From positions 34,782 through 98,781 of the forward strand of contig NZ_JARXRM010000008.1 of the NCBI RefSeq assembly GCF_029887875.1: a DNA stretch of 64,000 bases, in the 5' to 3' direction. Position numbers and translations under genes: made by a program. Source of the stretch: Luteimonas endophytica. GTDB lineage: Bacteria; Pseudomonadota; Gammaproteobacteria; Xanthomonadales; Xanthomonadaceae. Below, piece after piece: positions 28,496 to 37,504 of this stretch (position 1 is the stretch's first letter; each line of letters opens with the position of its first letter). The notes beneath the pieces were generated by a model, which saw nothing but the letters and a program-made list of their open reading frames with translations, was not told the DNA's origin and did no database searches.

Positions 28496-28621
28496 ATGAA
28501 GGTCCTGTCCTCTCTGAAGTCGGCGAAGGCCCGTCACCGCGATTGCAAGGTCGTTCGTCGTCGCGGCAAGGTCTTCGTGATCTGCAAGTCCAACCCCCGT
28601 TTCAAGGCTCGCCAGCGCTGA
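28496..28621 (+). CDS. rpmJ: 50S ribosomal protein L36, zinc-free type
   Basis: 41-residue basic ribosomal protein starting [18 protein letters not shown] and containing [14 protein letters not shown]. It resembles E. coli YkgO, the form that has lost the four-ligand zinc site: only two cysteines (17 and 30) remain and the CxxC pair and histidine are missing. Zinc-free L36 is the normal form in Xanthomonas-like genomes as I recall. It is a monocistronic gene flanked by a promoter and a hairpin terminator. Confidence 0.95.
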   Translation: MKVLSSLKSAKARHRDCKVVRRRGKVFVICKSNPRFKARQR

Positions 28622-28669
28622 GTCGCGGGCGATGCCGCGGCCGGTTTCACCGGCTGCCGCAGACCGGAC

Positions 28670-28691
28670 GGGGCCGCAGCGATGCGGCCCC
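28670..28691 (+). terminator. Hairpin terminator after rpmJ
   Basis: GGGGCCGC and GCGGCCCC form a perfect 8-base stem with a 6-base loop, followed by GTTTCTCGTT. It lies about 50 bases after the rpmJ stop. The T run is interrupted, so termination may be partial. Confidence 0.65.
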
Positions 28692-28805
28692 GTTTCTCGT
28701 TCCGGAATCCCGTTTTGCGACGCCGCACCCCTTCCCGCCCCGCCCCGCCGGCTGCGGCCGCGCGGATTCTGCTTACAATCGGCCGTCCACACGAGGAGCC
28801 GCGCC

Positions 28806-29135
28806 ATGAACCGTCCTGTCCTTGCCCTGCCCCTGCTGGCCCTGCTGGCGGTCGCCGGCGCAGCATCGGCCGATGTCCTGCTGGTCGACCGTGCCCAGGC
28901 GCAGCCCGAAGGCGCGCTGCCCGCGCGCGGCATGCGCATGGCCGACGTCGAGGCCCGGTTCGGCGCCCCCACCCAGAAGCTGGACCCGCGCGGCGGCCAG
29001 AAGCGCCAGTGGCCGACCATCAACCGCTGGGTCTATCCGGCCTTCACCGTGTACTTCGAGCGCGATCGCGTGGTCGACGCGGTGCTGAACCGCGCGGCCA
29101 GCAACGAGGTCGGTCCGAAGCCGGCGATCCGCTGA
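28806..29135 (+). CDS. Small exported protein with a BamE/SmpA-like motif
   Basis: 109-residue protein with a clear Sec signal peptide (about 1-22, cut near ASA-DV). The mature part contains [18 protein letters not shown], the pattern of SmpA/OmlA/BamE-like periplasmic domains, followed by a basic and aromatic stretch ([18 protein letters not shown]) and [10 protein letters not shown]. It lacks a lipobox cysteine, so it should be soluble in the periplasm. A -10-like TACAAT (28774-28779) and GAGGAG ribosome site precede the ATG at 28806. Function unknown. Confidence 0.75.
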   Translation: MNRPVLALPLLALLAVAGAASADVLLVDRAQAQPEGALPARGMRMADVEARFGAPTQKLDPRGGQKRQWPTINRWVYPAFTVYFERDRVVDAVLNRAASNEVGPKPAIR

Positions 29136-29193
29136 TCCGCATGCCAGCGCTCGCCGCCGTTCCCTCCGTTCCCGCGGTACCGCCGACCGGCCG

Positions 29194-30231
29194 ATGACCG
29201 CAACCGCAGCGCGCTTCCCCGCGGAATGGGAGCCCCAGGCCGCGATCCTGCTGGCCTGGCCGCATGCCGGCACCGACTGGGCCGAGCGCCTCGCCGAGGT
29301 CGAGGAGACCTATATCGCCCTGGTCGGAGCGATCGCCCGCTTCCAGCCCGCCCTGGTCTGCGTGGCCGACGCCGACGTCGAGGCCTATGCCCGCGCACGG
29401 CTGGCCTCTGCGCGGATCGACATGGCCCGGGTCCGGTTTCTGCCGCTCGACTACGACGACACCTGGCTGCGCGATACCGGCCCGGTCACTCTGCGCGACG
29501 GTGCCGGCTTCCGGATGCTGGACTTCCGCTTCACCGGCTGGGGCGGCAAGTTCGCGGCCGATCGCGACGACCGTCTCGCCGGGCGCCTGCACCAGCTTCC
29601 GGAGTTCTCGGGAAACGGGCTGCAGGCCATCGACTTCGCGCTGGAAGGCGGCGCCATCGAAACCGACGGCCAGGGCAGCCTGCTGACCACCTGGCGTTGC
29701 CTGCACGAGCGCCACCCGGACGTGGGCCGCGAACAGCTGGAAACGCGGCTGCGCGGGTGGCTGGCACAGGAACGGGTGCTGTGGCTGGAGCACGGCTATC
29801 TGGAAGGCGACGACACCGACGCCCATATCGACACCCTGGCCCGCTTCGCCGCCGCCGACGCCATCGTCCACCAGGCCTGCGACGATCCGGACGACGCCCA
29901 TCACGCGGAACTGGCGGCGATGGCGGAGGAACTGGCGGCGCTGCGCGACCGGCAGGGCCGGCCCTACCGCCTGTTCGCGCTGCCGTGGCCGCGGCCGATC
30001 CACGATGGCGGGCGCCGGCTGGCCGCCTCCTACGCCAATTTCCTCATCGTCAACGGCGCGGTGCTGATGCCGGCCTATGGCGACCCGGCCGATGGCGCGG
30101 CCCAGGCGCTGCTGCAGCGCGCCTTCCCGGACCGCGAGATCGTGCCGGTGCCGTGCCGGGCACTGATCTGGCAGAACGGCAGCCTGCATTGCCTGACCAT
30201 GCAGCTCCCCGCCGGGAGCGTCGCGCTCTGA
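29194..30231 (+). CDS. aguA: Agmatine deiminase
   Basis: Converts agmatine to N-carbamoylputrescine and ammonia, the first of two steps to putrescine from arginine. The 345-residue product belongs to the guanidino-group-modifying fold. It has WEPQAAILLAWPHAGTDW at the start, DYDDTWLRDTGPV, FALEGGAIETDG, GDDTDAHIDTLARF and the nucleophile cysteine in NGSLHC (Cys333). AguB is encoded 88 bases downstream on the same strand. Confidence 0.95.
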   Translation: MTATAARFPAEWEPQAAILLAWPHAGTDWAERLAEVEETYIALVGAIARFQPALVCVADADVEAYARARLASARIDMARVRFLPLDYDDTWLRDTGPVTLRDGAGFRMLDFRFTGWGGKFAADRDDRLAGRLHQLPEFSGNGLQAIDFALEGGAIETDGQGSLLTTWRCLHERHPDVGREQLETRLRGWLAQERVLWLEHGYLEGDDTDAHIDTLARFAAADAIVHQACDDPDDAHHAELAAMAEELAALRDRQGRPYRLFALPWPRPIHDGGRRLAASYANFLIVNGAVLMPAYGDPADGAAQALLQRAFPDREIVPVPCRALIWQNGSLHCLTMQLPAGSVAL

Positions 30232-30319
30232 GCCGCCGCGGACCGGTCCCGGGCGACGTTCCCGCAGCCCACACGTCGCCGGCCGTACACTTGCGTCCCA
30301 GTCCCAGAGCCGTTTCCGC

Positions 30320-31204
30320 ATGAAGCACAAGCGCCTTCCCGTCGCCCTGGTCCAGGAACGCAACCATGGTTCCGCCGAAGCCAACCTCGCGGTGATCGGC
30401 GAGCGCGTGGCCTCCGCCGCCGCCGGCGGCGCGCGCCTGGTGCTGCTGCAGGAACTGCACAACGGCGCCTATTTCTGCCAGCACGAAAGCGTCGACGAGT
30501 TCGACCTGGCCGAGCCGATCCCCGGGCCCAGCACCGAACGGCTCTCGGCGCTGGCGCGCGAGCACGGGGTGGTGCTGGTCGGCTCGCTGTTCGAGCGCCG
30601 CGCCGCGGGCCTGTACCACAACACCGCGGTGGTGTTCGAGTCCGACGGCTCGATCGCCGGGCGCTACCGCAAGATGCACATCCCGGACGATCCGGGGTTC
30701 TACGAGAAGTTCTATTTCACCCCGGGCGACCTCGGCTTCAACCCGATCGACACCTCGGTCGGCCGGCTCGGCGTGCTGGTGTGCTGGGACCAGTGGTACC
30801 CGGAGGGTGCCCGGCTGATGGCGCTGGCCGGCGCCGAACTGCTGCTCTACCCCACCGCGATCGGCTGGGACCCCGGCGACGACGACGCCGAGAAGCAGCG
30901 CCAGCGCGACGCCTGGATCCTCAGCCACCGCGGCCATGCCGTTGCCAACGGCCTGCCAGTGCTGTCCTGCAACCGCGTCGGCCACGAGCCGTCGCCGCTG
31001 GGGGCGGCCGGCATCGATTTCTGGGGCAACAGCCACGTGCTCGGCCCGCAGGGGGAATTCCTCGCCGAGGCCGGCGGCGCTTCGGACGTGTTGCTGGCCG
31101 AGGTCGACCTGGCGCGCAGCGAGCACGTGCGCCGGATCTGGCCGTTCCTGCGCGATCGCCGGATCGACGCCTACGCGGACCTGCAGCGCCGCTACATCGA
31201 CTGA
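30320..31204 (+). CDS. aguB: N-carbamoylputrescine amidase
   Basis: Hydrolyses N-carbamoylputrescine to putrescine, CO2 and ammonia, completing the agmatine route. The 294-residue nitrilase-family enzyme shows the catalytic triad Glu45 (LLQELHNGAYFC), Lys118 (YRKMHIPDD) and Cys155 (LVCWDQWYPEG). Length and motifs are those of the AguB subfamily. A TACACT -10-like element (30286-30291) precedes the ATG by about 30 bases, so some independent transcription from the aguA-aguB gap is possible. Confidence 0.95.
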   Translation: MKHKRLPVALVQERNHGSAEANLAVIGERVASAAAGGARLVLLQELHNGAYFCQHESVDEFDLAEPIPGPSTERLSALAREHGVVLVGSLFERRAAGLYHNTAVVFESDGSIAGRYRKMHIPDDPGFYEKFYFTPGDLGFNPIDTSVGRLGVLVCWDQWYPEGARLMALAGAELLLYPTAIGWDPGDDDAEKQRQRDAWILSHRGHAVANGLPVLSCNRVGHEPSPLGAAGIDFWGNSHVLGPQGEFLAEAGGASDVLLAEVDLARSEHVRRIWPFLRDRRIDAYADLQRRYID

Positions 31205-31274
31205 GCGGGGTCGCCGGGCGGGCCGGGCCGGCCGGAGTCGCCGGCGGCAGTGACGAACCGGCGACGGACGGCCA

Positions 31275-31303
31275 TTGACCGGAACGAACGGTCGTGCTTT
31301 TAT
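31275..31303 (+). promoter_or_regulatory. Promoter of the TetR gene with operator in its spacer; leaderless transcript likely
   Basis: TTGACC (31275-31280), 17 bases, TTTTAT (31298-31303). The spacer and -10 contain CGAACGGTCGTGCTTTT (31285-31301), the inverted twin of the site before the next hydrolase gene. The ATG at 31311 is about 7 bases after the -10, where transcription should begin. Confidence 0.65.
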
Positions 31304-31310
31304 CCCCGGC

Positions 31311-31958
31311 ATGGTCGCCACTGCCGCCACTCCCACCAAGGGCGCCGCCACGCGCGAGGTCATCCTCGCGCGCGCCTTCGAACTCGCCTCGGCCAATGGC
31401 CTCGAGGGCCTCACCATCGGCAGCCTCGCCGATCAGGTCGGGATGTCGAAGAGCGGGGTCTTCGCCCATTTCGGCTCCCGCGAGGATCTGCAGCTGGCGG
31501 TGCTGGAGCTGGCGGGCAGGCGCTTCGTCGACGCGGTGCTGATGCCGGCGCTCAAGACCCGGCGCGGCCTGCCGCGGCTGCGCGCGATCATGCGCAACTG
31601 GCTCGAATGGGGCAGGACGACCGTGGGCGGCTGCGTGCTGCTGGGCGCCGTGGGCGAGTACGACGACCGTCCCGGGCCGCTGCGCGACCACGTGGTGGCG
31701 CAGCAACGCCAGTGGCGCGCCGAGATCGCGCATGCGGTGCAGCTGGCGATCGACAGCGGCGAACTCGAGCCGCGGACCGACCCCGAACAGATGTCGTTCG
31801 AGCTGTACTCGATCGCCCTGATCGTGCATTTCGACTCCGGGCTGTTCGGCTACGCACCCGCCCTGGCGCGGGGCCAGGAGGCGCTGCGGCGCCTGCTGCG
31901 CGCCTACGGGGTCGCCGACTCGGGCGAAGCCGCCGCGCCGGATCGTCGCGATTCCTGA
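31311..31958 (+). CDS. TetR/AcrR-family transcriptional regulator
   Basis: 215-residue repressor-type protein. The N-terminal helix-turn-helix covers about residues 14-62 (TREVILARAFELASANGLEGLTIGSLADQVGMSKSGVFAHFGS is the region; key residues are the GMSKSGVFAHF recognition helix). The C-terminal ligand domain includes CVLLGAVGEYDDRPGPLRD, common in the TetR_C group. I chose ATG at 31311: a TTG at 31275 is the -35 box of the promoter. The same operator-like 17-mer lies in this promoter and before the downstream alpha/beta hydrolase, implying control of both. Confidence 0.85.
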   Translation: MVATAATPTKGAATREVILARAFELASANGLEGLTIGSLADQVGMSKSGVFAHFGSREDLQLAVLELAGRRFVDAVLMPALKTRRGLPRLRAIMRNWLEWGRTTVGGCVLLGAVGEYDDRPGPLRDHVVAQQRQWRAEIAHAVQLAIDSGELEPRTDPEQMSFELYSIALIVHFDSGLFGYAPALARGQEALRRLLRAYGVADSGEAAAPDRRDS

Positions 31959-31997
31959 AACGGCCGGCCCCCTGCCGACGCTATCCCTTTCCCCAAA

Positions 31998-32014
31998 AAA
32001 AGCACGATCGTTCG
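31998..32014. promoter_or_regulatory. TetR operator-like site upstream of the alpha/beta hydrolase gene
   Basis: AAAAGCACGATCGTTCG, which equals the reverse complement of the site in the tetR promoter at 16 of 17 positions. The core ACGATCGT is palindromic. It lies 20 bases before the ATG of the hydrolase gene. Confidence 0.65.
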
Positions 32015-32033
32015 AGCTATCAGGAGCATCGAG

Positions 32034-33038
32034 ATGAACAGCGTTTCGCCCCCGGCCGTCGTCGCGGACACCCGTGCGCCCACGAACATCCCGTGGATTC
32101 CGGACGACTGGCGCACCGCCACGCTGCGCGGCGCGATCCGCGCGCTCTGCCTGGTGTCGCCGCGCGCGGCGGAGCGCCTGGTCATGCGGATCTGGTTCAC
32201 CCCGCCGCGGCTGCCGCTGCGGTCCGAGGCCGCGGCGTTCCTTGCCGGCGGCGAGCGGTTGCCGCTGCGCGTTCACGGGCGTCGGGTGGCGGCATGGACC
32301 TGGGGCGCGCAGCACGCGCCAGCGGTCCTGCTGATGCACGGCTGGGGCGGGCGCGCCGCCCAGTTGCGCGCCTTCGTTCCGCCGCTGCTGGCGCGGGGCA
32401 TGCGGGTGGTGGCGTTCGACGCTCCCGCCCATGGCGAGTCCGAACCCAGCCGGCTCGGCGGCGGGCGGGTGAGTTTCATCGAGTTCGCCGCGGCGCTGCG
32501 CGAGGCCGAGGCCGCTGCCGGCCCGTTCGCGGGGCTGGTGGCGCACTCCAGCGGCTGTACCGCGGCCGCGCTGGCGATCCGCGACGGGTGGAGGCCGCCG
32601 CCACGGATCGCGTTCATCGCTCCGTTCGTGCATCCGCACCGCTACATGGCTCCGTTCGCCGCCACGCTCGGGATCAGCGCGACGGTGATGGACCGGTTCC
32701 GCGACCGGGTCGAACGCGAGTTCGGGCGCCCCTGGAGCGACTTCGAGATCGCGCGGCTGCCGCCCGCGCCCTCGCTCCCGCCGCTGCTGGTGGTGCACGA
32801 TCGCGAGGACGCCGAGGTCCCGATCGGCGACAGCGAGCGCCTGGCCGCGCAGTGGCCGCGGGCGCGGCTGCACCCTACCACCGGACTCGGCCATCGCCGC
32901 CTGCTCGGGGATCCGGCGGTGATCGCGACGGTCGTGGGAACCGTCGCCGCTCCCGCCGCCGCTGCCGCACCGGCCACGCCGGCGGACGGCCGCGACGAAC
33001 TCGACCGCTGGTTCGCAGCGCTCGAGCGTGTGTGCTGA
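32034..33038 (+). CDS. Alpha/beta hydrolase, probable target of the upstream TetR regulator
   Basis: 334-residue cytosolic hydrolase of the alpha/beta fold. Landmarks are the oxyanion-hole LLMHGWGGRAAQL, FDAPAHGESE, the nucleophile elbow AHSSG (Ser172, with Ala in the first position of the usual GxSxG), a late acid in VHDREDAEVP, and the histidine in GLGHRRLLG. About 35 residues of low-complexity Ala-rich sequence precede the C-terminal helix. AGGAG precedes the ATG. The pair tetR plus hydrolase resembles small detoxification or lipid-responsive modules; the substrate is unknown. Confidence 0.82.
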   Translation: MNSVSPPAVVADTRAPTNIPWIPDDWRTATLRGAIRALCLVSPRAAERLVMRIWFTPPRLPLRSEAAAFLAGGERLPLRVHGRRVAAWTWGAQHAPAVLLMHGWGGRAAQLRAFVPPLLARGMRVVAFDAPAHGESEPSRLGGGRVSFIEFAAALREAEAAAGPFAGLVAHSSGCTAAALAIRDGWRPPPRIAFIAPFVHPHRYMAPFAATLGISATVMDRFRDRVEREFGRPWSDFEIARLPPAPSLPPLLVVHDREDAEVPIGDSERLAAQWPRARLHPTTGLGHRRLLGDPAVIATVVGTVAAPAAAAAPATPADGRDELDRWFAALERVC

Positions 33039-33157
33039 TCCTCCGGGCCGCCGGTTTGCCGACGCCCTCGCCAGCCTCTATGCTGCGGCGCCGTTGACGC
33101 CGCGCATGCGGCCGTCCCGCCCGCCAGGGCGGGCCCTCCGCTCCCGGCCCCCGACCC

Positions 33158-34384
33158 ATGACCGAACCCCGGAACGACGGCCTGCACGGCCAGCCGCACG
33201 CGATCGTCGAACGCGATGGCGTGCGCTATACCCTGCTCGGCACCGCCCACGTCTCCCGCGCCAGCGTCGAAGCGGTGCGTGCCGCGATCGCCAGCGAGCG
33301 CTTCCATGCGGTCGCGATCGAACTCGACCCGGCGCGGATGCAGGCGCTCACCCAGCCCGACGCGCTGGCGAGGATGGACCTGGTCAAGGTGCTGCGCGAA
33401 GGCAAGGCGGCGCTGTTCGCCGCACATCTGGCGCTGGCGGCCTACCAGCGGCGGCTGGCCGAGCAGCTGGGCATCGAGCCGGGCGCCGAGTTGAAGGCGG
33501 CGGCACAGGACGCGCAGGCACGCGCGCTGCCGCTGCACCTGATCGATCGCGATGTCGGCCTCACCTTCAAGCGCGCCTCGCAGCGCCTGGGCTGGTGGGG
33601 ACGGGCGAAGCTCGGCGGCGGGCTGTTGGCCGGGATGTTCGTCGACGAGGAGCTCGGCGAGCAGGAGATCGAGAAGCTCAAGGAGGGCGACATGCTCGAG
33701 GCCGCGTTCGGCGAGTTCGCGGCCGACACGCCGGCGTTGTACGACACCGTGATCGCCGAGCGCGACCGCTACATGGGCGCTCGCCTGCGCGAGAGCGCGC
33801 CGGCGCCGGTGGACCGCGGCGCGAACCCTTACGAGGTCCTGGCCGTGGTCGGTGCCGGGCACCTGCAGGGGCTGGCGCGGCATCTGCGCGAGGACCACGA
33901 TCCGCCCGCCGACGTGCGCGCCGCGCTCGAATCGGTGAAGCCGAAGTCGTCGATCCCGTGGTTCACCCTGTTCCTCGCGGTGTTCGTGCTCGGCGGGTTC
34001 GCGTGGGGCTTCTGGCGCGGCGGTTTCGAGGTCGGGACCGAGCTGATGCTGCAGTGGGTACTGGTCACCGGGGGCCTCGGCGCGCTCGGCTGCGCGATCG
34101 CAGGCGGGCATCCGCTGAGCATCCTCGCCGCGTTCGTCGCCTCGCCGCTCACGCCGCTGCACCCGGCGCTCGCGTCCGGCACGGTGAGCGCGCTGGTCGA
34201 GGCTTCGTTGCGCAAGCCCACCTACGCCGACTTCATGGCGCTGCGCGACGACGTACAGAGCTATCGCGGCTGGTGGCGCAACCGGGTCTCGCGGGTACTG
34301 CTGAACTTCTTCCTCACCAGCCTCGGCACCGCGATCGGGGTCTGGACCGGCGGCCTGCGGATGCTCGGCGAGCTGGTCGGCTGA
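33158..34384 (+). CDS. TraB/PrgY family membrane protein
   Basis: 408-residue protein of the TraB/PrgY/Tiki superfamily. The N-terminal soluble domain has the family motifs LLGTAHVSRASVEAV with its GTAH box and VAIELDPAR, and later VVGAGHLQGLARHL with GxxH. The C-terminal third holds several membrane segments (about 268-285, 300-320, 322-345, and a last one near 385). In Enterococcus, PrgY/TraB limits pheromone activity; Tiki proteins are metalloproteases. The role in proteobacteria is not known, so only the family is assigned. Confidence 0.85.
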   Translation: MTEPRNDGLHGQPHAIVERDGVRYTLLGTAHVSRASVEAVRAAIASERFHAVAIELDPARMQALTQPDALARMDLVKVLREGKAALFAAHLALAAYQRRLAEQLGIEPGAELKAAAQDAQARALPLHLIDRDVGLTFKRASQRLGWWGRAKLGGGLLAGMFVDEELGEQEIEKLKEGDMLEAAFGEFAADTPALYDTVIAERDRYMGARLRESAPAPVDRGANPYEVLAVVGAGHLQGLARHLREDHDPPADVRAALESVKPKSSIPWFTLFLAVFVLGGFAWGFWRGGFEVGTELMLQWVLVTGGLGALGCAIAGGHPLSILAAFVASPLTPLHPALASGTVSALVEASLRKPTYADFMALRDDVQSYRGWWRNRVSRVLLNFFLTSLGTAIGVWTGGLRMLGELVG

Positions 34385-34399
34385 GCCGCCGGCGGGCCG

Positions 34400-37300
34400 T
34401 CACCGGGCCGGCAGCCCATCGCTTTCAGGCGCGCGCGCGGCGCCCTGCCCCGGCGCGCCGCGCGCGCGCCGCAGCAGCCGCGAGGTGCCGTTGCTCAGGT
34501 CGTCGAGAATGGCGTAGATGGTCGGCAGGAACAGCAGGCTGACCACGGTCGAGAACGCCAGCCCGCCGGCCACGGCGCGCGCCATCGGCGAGTACGCCAG
34601 GCCGCCGAGCACCACGGTGTCGCTCAGCGAGATCGGGATCATCGCCAGGATCGCCGTGCCCATGGTCATCAGGATCGGGCGCAGCCGTTCGCGGCTGCCC
34701 TCCACCAGCGCATCGGTCCGGCTCATGCCGCGGCGGCGCAGGTTGTTGATGTGCTCGACCATGACGATGCCGTTGTTCACCACCACCCCCATCAGCACCA
34801 GGATGCCGATGAAGGCCATGATGGTGAACGAGGTGCCGCTGAGCCAGAACAGCCAGAACACCCCGAAGATCGAGAACAGCACGCAGCTCATGATCGCCGC
34901 GGGGAACAGCAGCGACTCGAACACGGCCGCCATCACCACGTAGATCATCACCAGCGCCAGCACCAGGTTGAACAGCATCTGCTGCATCGCCTGCTGGTCG
35001 TCCTCGAAACCGCTGCCCGAGAAGCTGTAGCCGTAGCCCGGCGGGAACGCGATGGTGTCGAGCGTCGCCTCCAACGCCGTGCGCGCATCGGGCATGGTGG
35101 TCTCGCCTTCCAGGTTGGCCTCGACGGTGAGCGTGGTCTGGCGGTCGGTGCGGCTGATCTGGTTGGCCGCGCCGATCACGGCGATGTCTACCATCGCCAG
35201 CAGCGGCACGCTGCGGCCGTCGGGAGTGCGGATCATGAAGGTGGCGATGTCCTCGGCCCCGTAGCTCTCCGCGCCCTCGAAACGGGCCCAGACCGGCACC
35301 TCGCTCTCGCCGCGCCGGAACTCGCGCAGCTGGCTGCCGCGCAGCGCCAGGCCGACGAAGCTGGCGACCTGTTCGGCGTTGAATCCGAACGCCGCCGCGC
35401 GCTCGCGGTCGACGCGCACGGTCAGTTCGTCGTTGCGGTCGCCGATGTCCAGGCGCACGTCGCGCAGCTCGGGACGGCGCTCGAGGATCGGGACGATGTC
35501 GTCGCCGAGTTCACGCAGCTGCTGGGCGCTGTCGCCGACCAGCTGCACCTGGACGTTCTGGCCCATGCCGCCGCCCCCGCCTCCCTGGTTGCCGTCCTCG
35601 ATCCCGATCACGGCACGGGCGGACTTCGGCAGCGCCTCGCTGATCGCCTCCCCCAGCGGTCCGGTGTCCTTCACCCCGTCGGCGAAGGTCAGCATGGTTC
35701 CGGCGCCACCCTGCTCCGAGTACCAGGAATAGATCTGGGTGATGCGGTACTCGTCGCGGCGGGCATCGAGGAAGTCCTCGACCCGCGCCACCTCCTCGGA
35801 CATCTGCGCCTTGGTGTAGCTGCCCTTCCACTGGTAGTAGACCTGCAGTTCTCCGCTGCTGCCGCCGCCGAACATGTCGAACTTGGTGCGCGTCATCGGT
35901 ACCACGCTCACCGCCACGATCAGCAAGATACCGACCACGCTCCAGCCGCGGTTCTCCAGGGTCCAGCGCAGCAGGCGTGCATAGCGCGCCTGCATGCGCG
36001 GGATCAGGCCGTCCGGCCTGCTGACCGCCGGCGGAGTCTTCATCCGCGACGACAGCATCGGGATCAGGCTCACCGCCACCAGCCACGACGCCAGCAGCGA
36101 CACCGAGATGGTGATCGCGATCTGCGCCATGAAGATGCTGACGTTGTTGGTCTCGCCCAGCAGGTTGGGCAGGAACACGATGCAGTGGCATACGGTGCCG
36201 GCCGAGAGCGCGATCGCGACGTGCCTGGTGCCGACGATCGACGCGTACCAGGGCCGGTCCGGGTAGCGCTCGCGCTCCTGGTAGATGCTCTCGACCACCA
36301 CCACCGCGTTGTCCACCAGCATGCCGACCGCCAGCAGCAACCCCATCAGGGTCAGCACGTTGAGGGTCACGCCGAAGAAATGCATGAACCCCAGGGTCAT
36401 GATGAAGCAGATCGGGATCGCCAGCGTCACCATCAGCGTCGACGGCCAGTGGCGCAGGAAGAAGAACAGCACCGCGATCGACAGCAGCAGGCCGATGGCG
36501 CCGGCCTCGGCCAGTTCCAGCAGCGAGCCGGTGACCTCGTCGCCGAGGTTCTGGATGATCTTGATCTCGATGCCGCCGAGCCCGGGCCCCTCGCGGGCGG
36601 CATCGATCTCGCGCAGCGCCGCCTTCGACACCTCGACCAGGTTGGCGTCGCGCTCCTTGAAGATGTCCAACCCCACCGCCGAGCGCCCGTCGAGGCGCCG
36701 GCCGTAGTCCATCCGCGCCGGGCGCAGGCGCACGTCGGCGACGTCGCCCAGCCGCAGCCCGCGCTCGTTCAGCGAAAGCTCGCGCAGCTGCTCCAGGTCC
36801 TCGATCTCGCCCACCGGCTGCACCCGCAGGCGCCGGCCGCCGTCCTCGATCAGCCCGGCCGAGACCGAGAAGTTGGTTGCCTGCAGGCGCTCGGCCAGGG
36901 CGTTGAGCTCCAGGCCGTGCGCGCTCAGCCGGTCCGGATCGATCGCGATCTCGACCTCGTTCGGCGGCGCGCCGCTGATCTCGACCCTGGCCACGCCGGG
37001 GACCCGCTCGACCCGCCGCTTGAGCTGGCGGTCGATCAGGTCGTAGGCGCCGGTCAGGTCGGTGTCGCCGGCCAGCCGCACCCGCAGCACGGGCTCGTCG
37101 CTGGTCGAGAACTTGCGGACGAAGTAGCGGCGGAAGTCGTCGGGCAGTTCGTCGCGGATCGCGTCGATGCGCTCGCGCGCATCCGACGCGGTGACCGAGA
37201 TGTCGCGGTCCCAGTCCGAGAACTCGATGAACACGAACGCGCCGTCGGCGTTGGCGTTGGCGCGCATGCGCTTGATGCCGCTCATCGTCGCCAGCGCCTC

Positions 37301-37504
37301 CTCGACCGGACGCAGGACGTTGCGCTCCACCTCCTCCGGCGAGGACCCCTCGTATGGCAGCTGCACGAACAGGAACGGCGCCGACACGTCGGGCAGCGCT
37401 TCCAGCGGCAGCCGGAACGACGCGATCAGGCCCACCACGCACAGCGACACGAACAGCATCACCGTGGTGACCGGTCGCTTCAGGCTGAGCTCGGCGATGC
37501 TCAT
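34400..37504 (-). CDS. RND efflux transporter permease, second subunit
   Basis: 1034-residue inner-membrane proton antiporter of the AcrB/HAE type with two sets of six helices and two large periplasmic loops. The N-terminus is SLKRPVTTVMLFVSL and the fourth helix carries LVDNAVVVVES, with Asp398 followed by Asn399 where AcrB has two aspartates. A run of glycines lies in the second large loop (GNQGGGGGGMGQ). The ATG overlaps the stop of the first RND gene (ATGA). With the adaptor and first permease it likely forms one tripartite pump, possibly a mixed trimer; no outer-membrane channel gene is seen nearby. Confidence 0.92.
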   Translation of the reverse strand: MSIAELSLKRPVTTVMLFVSLCVVGLIASFRLPLEALPDVSAPFLFVQLPYEGSSPEEVERNVLRPVEEALATMSGIKRMRANANADGAFVFIEFSDWDRDISVTASDARERIDAIRDELPDDFRRYFVRKFSTSDEPVLRVRLAGDTDLTGAYDLIDRQLKRRVERVPGVARVEISGAPPNEVEIAIDPDRLSAHGLELNALAERLQATNFSVSAGLIEDGGRRLRVQPVGEIEDLEQLRELSLNERGLRLGDVADVRLRPARMDYGRRLDGRSAVGLDIFKERDANLVEVSKAALREIDAAREGPGLGGIEIKIIQNLGDEVTGSLLELAEAGAIGLLLSIAVLFFFLRHWPSTLMVTLAIPICFIMTLGFMHFFGVTLNVLTLMGLLLAVGMLVDNAVVVVESIYQERERYPDRPWYASIVGTRHVAIALSAGTVCHCIVFLPNLLGETNNVSIFMAQIAITISVSLLASWLVAVSLIPMLSSRMKTPPAVSRPDGLIPRMQARYARLLRWTLENRGWSVVGILLIVAVSVVPMTRTKFDMFGGGSSGELQVYYQWKGSYTKAQMSEEVARVEDFLDARRDEYRITQIYSWYSEQGGAGTMLTFADGVKDTGPLGEAISEALPKSARAVIGIEDGNQGGGGGGMGQNVQVQLVGDSAQQLRELGDDIVPILERRPELRDVRLDIGDRNDELTVRVDRERAAAFGFNAEQVASFVGLALRGSQLREFRRGESEVPVWARFEGAESYGAEDIATFMIRTPDGRSVPLLAMVDIAVIGAANQISRTDRQTTLTVEANLEGETTMPDARTALEATLDTIAFPPGYGYSFSGSGFEDDQQAMQQMLFNLVLALVMIYVVMAAVFESLLFPAAIMSCVLFSIFGVFWLFWLSGTSFTIMAFIGILVLMGVVVNNGIVMVEHINNLRRRGMSRTDALVEGSRERLRPILMTMGTAILAMIPISLSDTVVLGGLAYSPMARAVAGGLAFSTVVSLLFLPTIYAILDDLSNGTSRLLRRARGAPGQGAARAPESDGLPAR

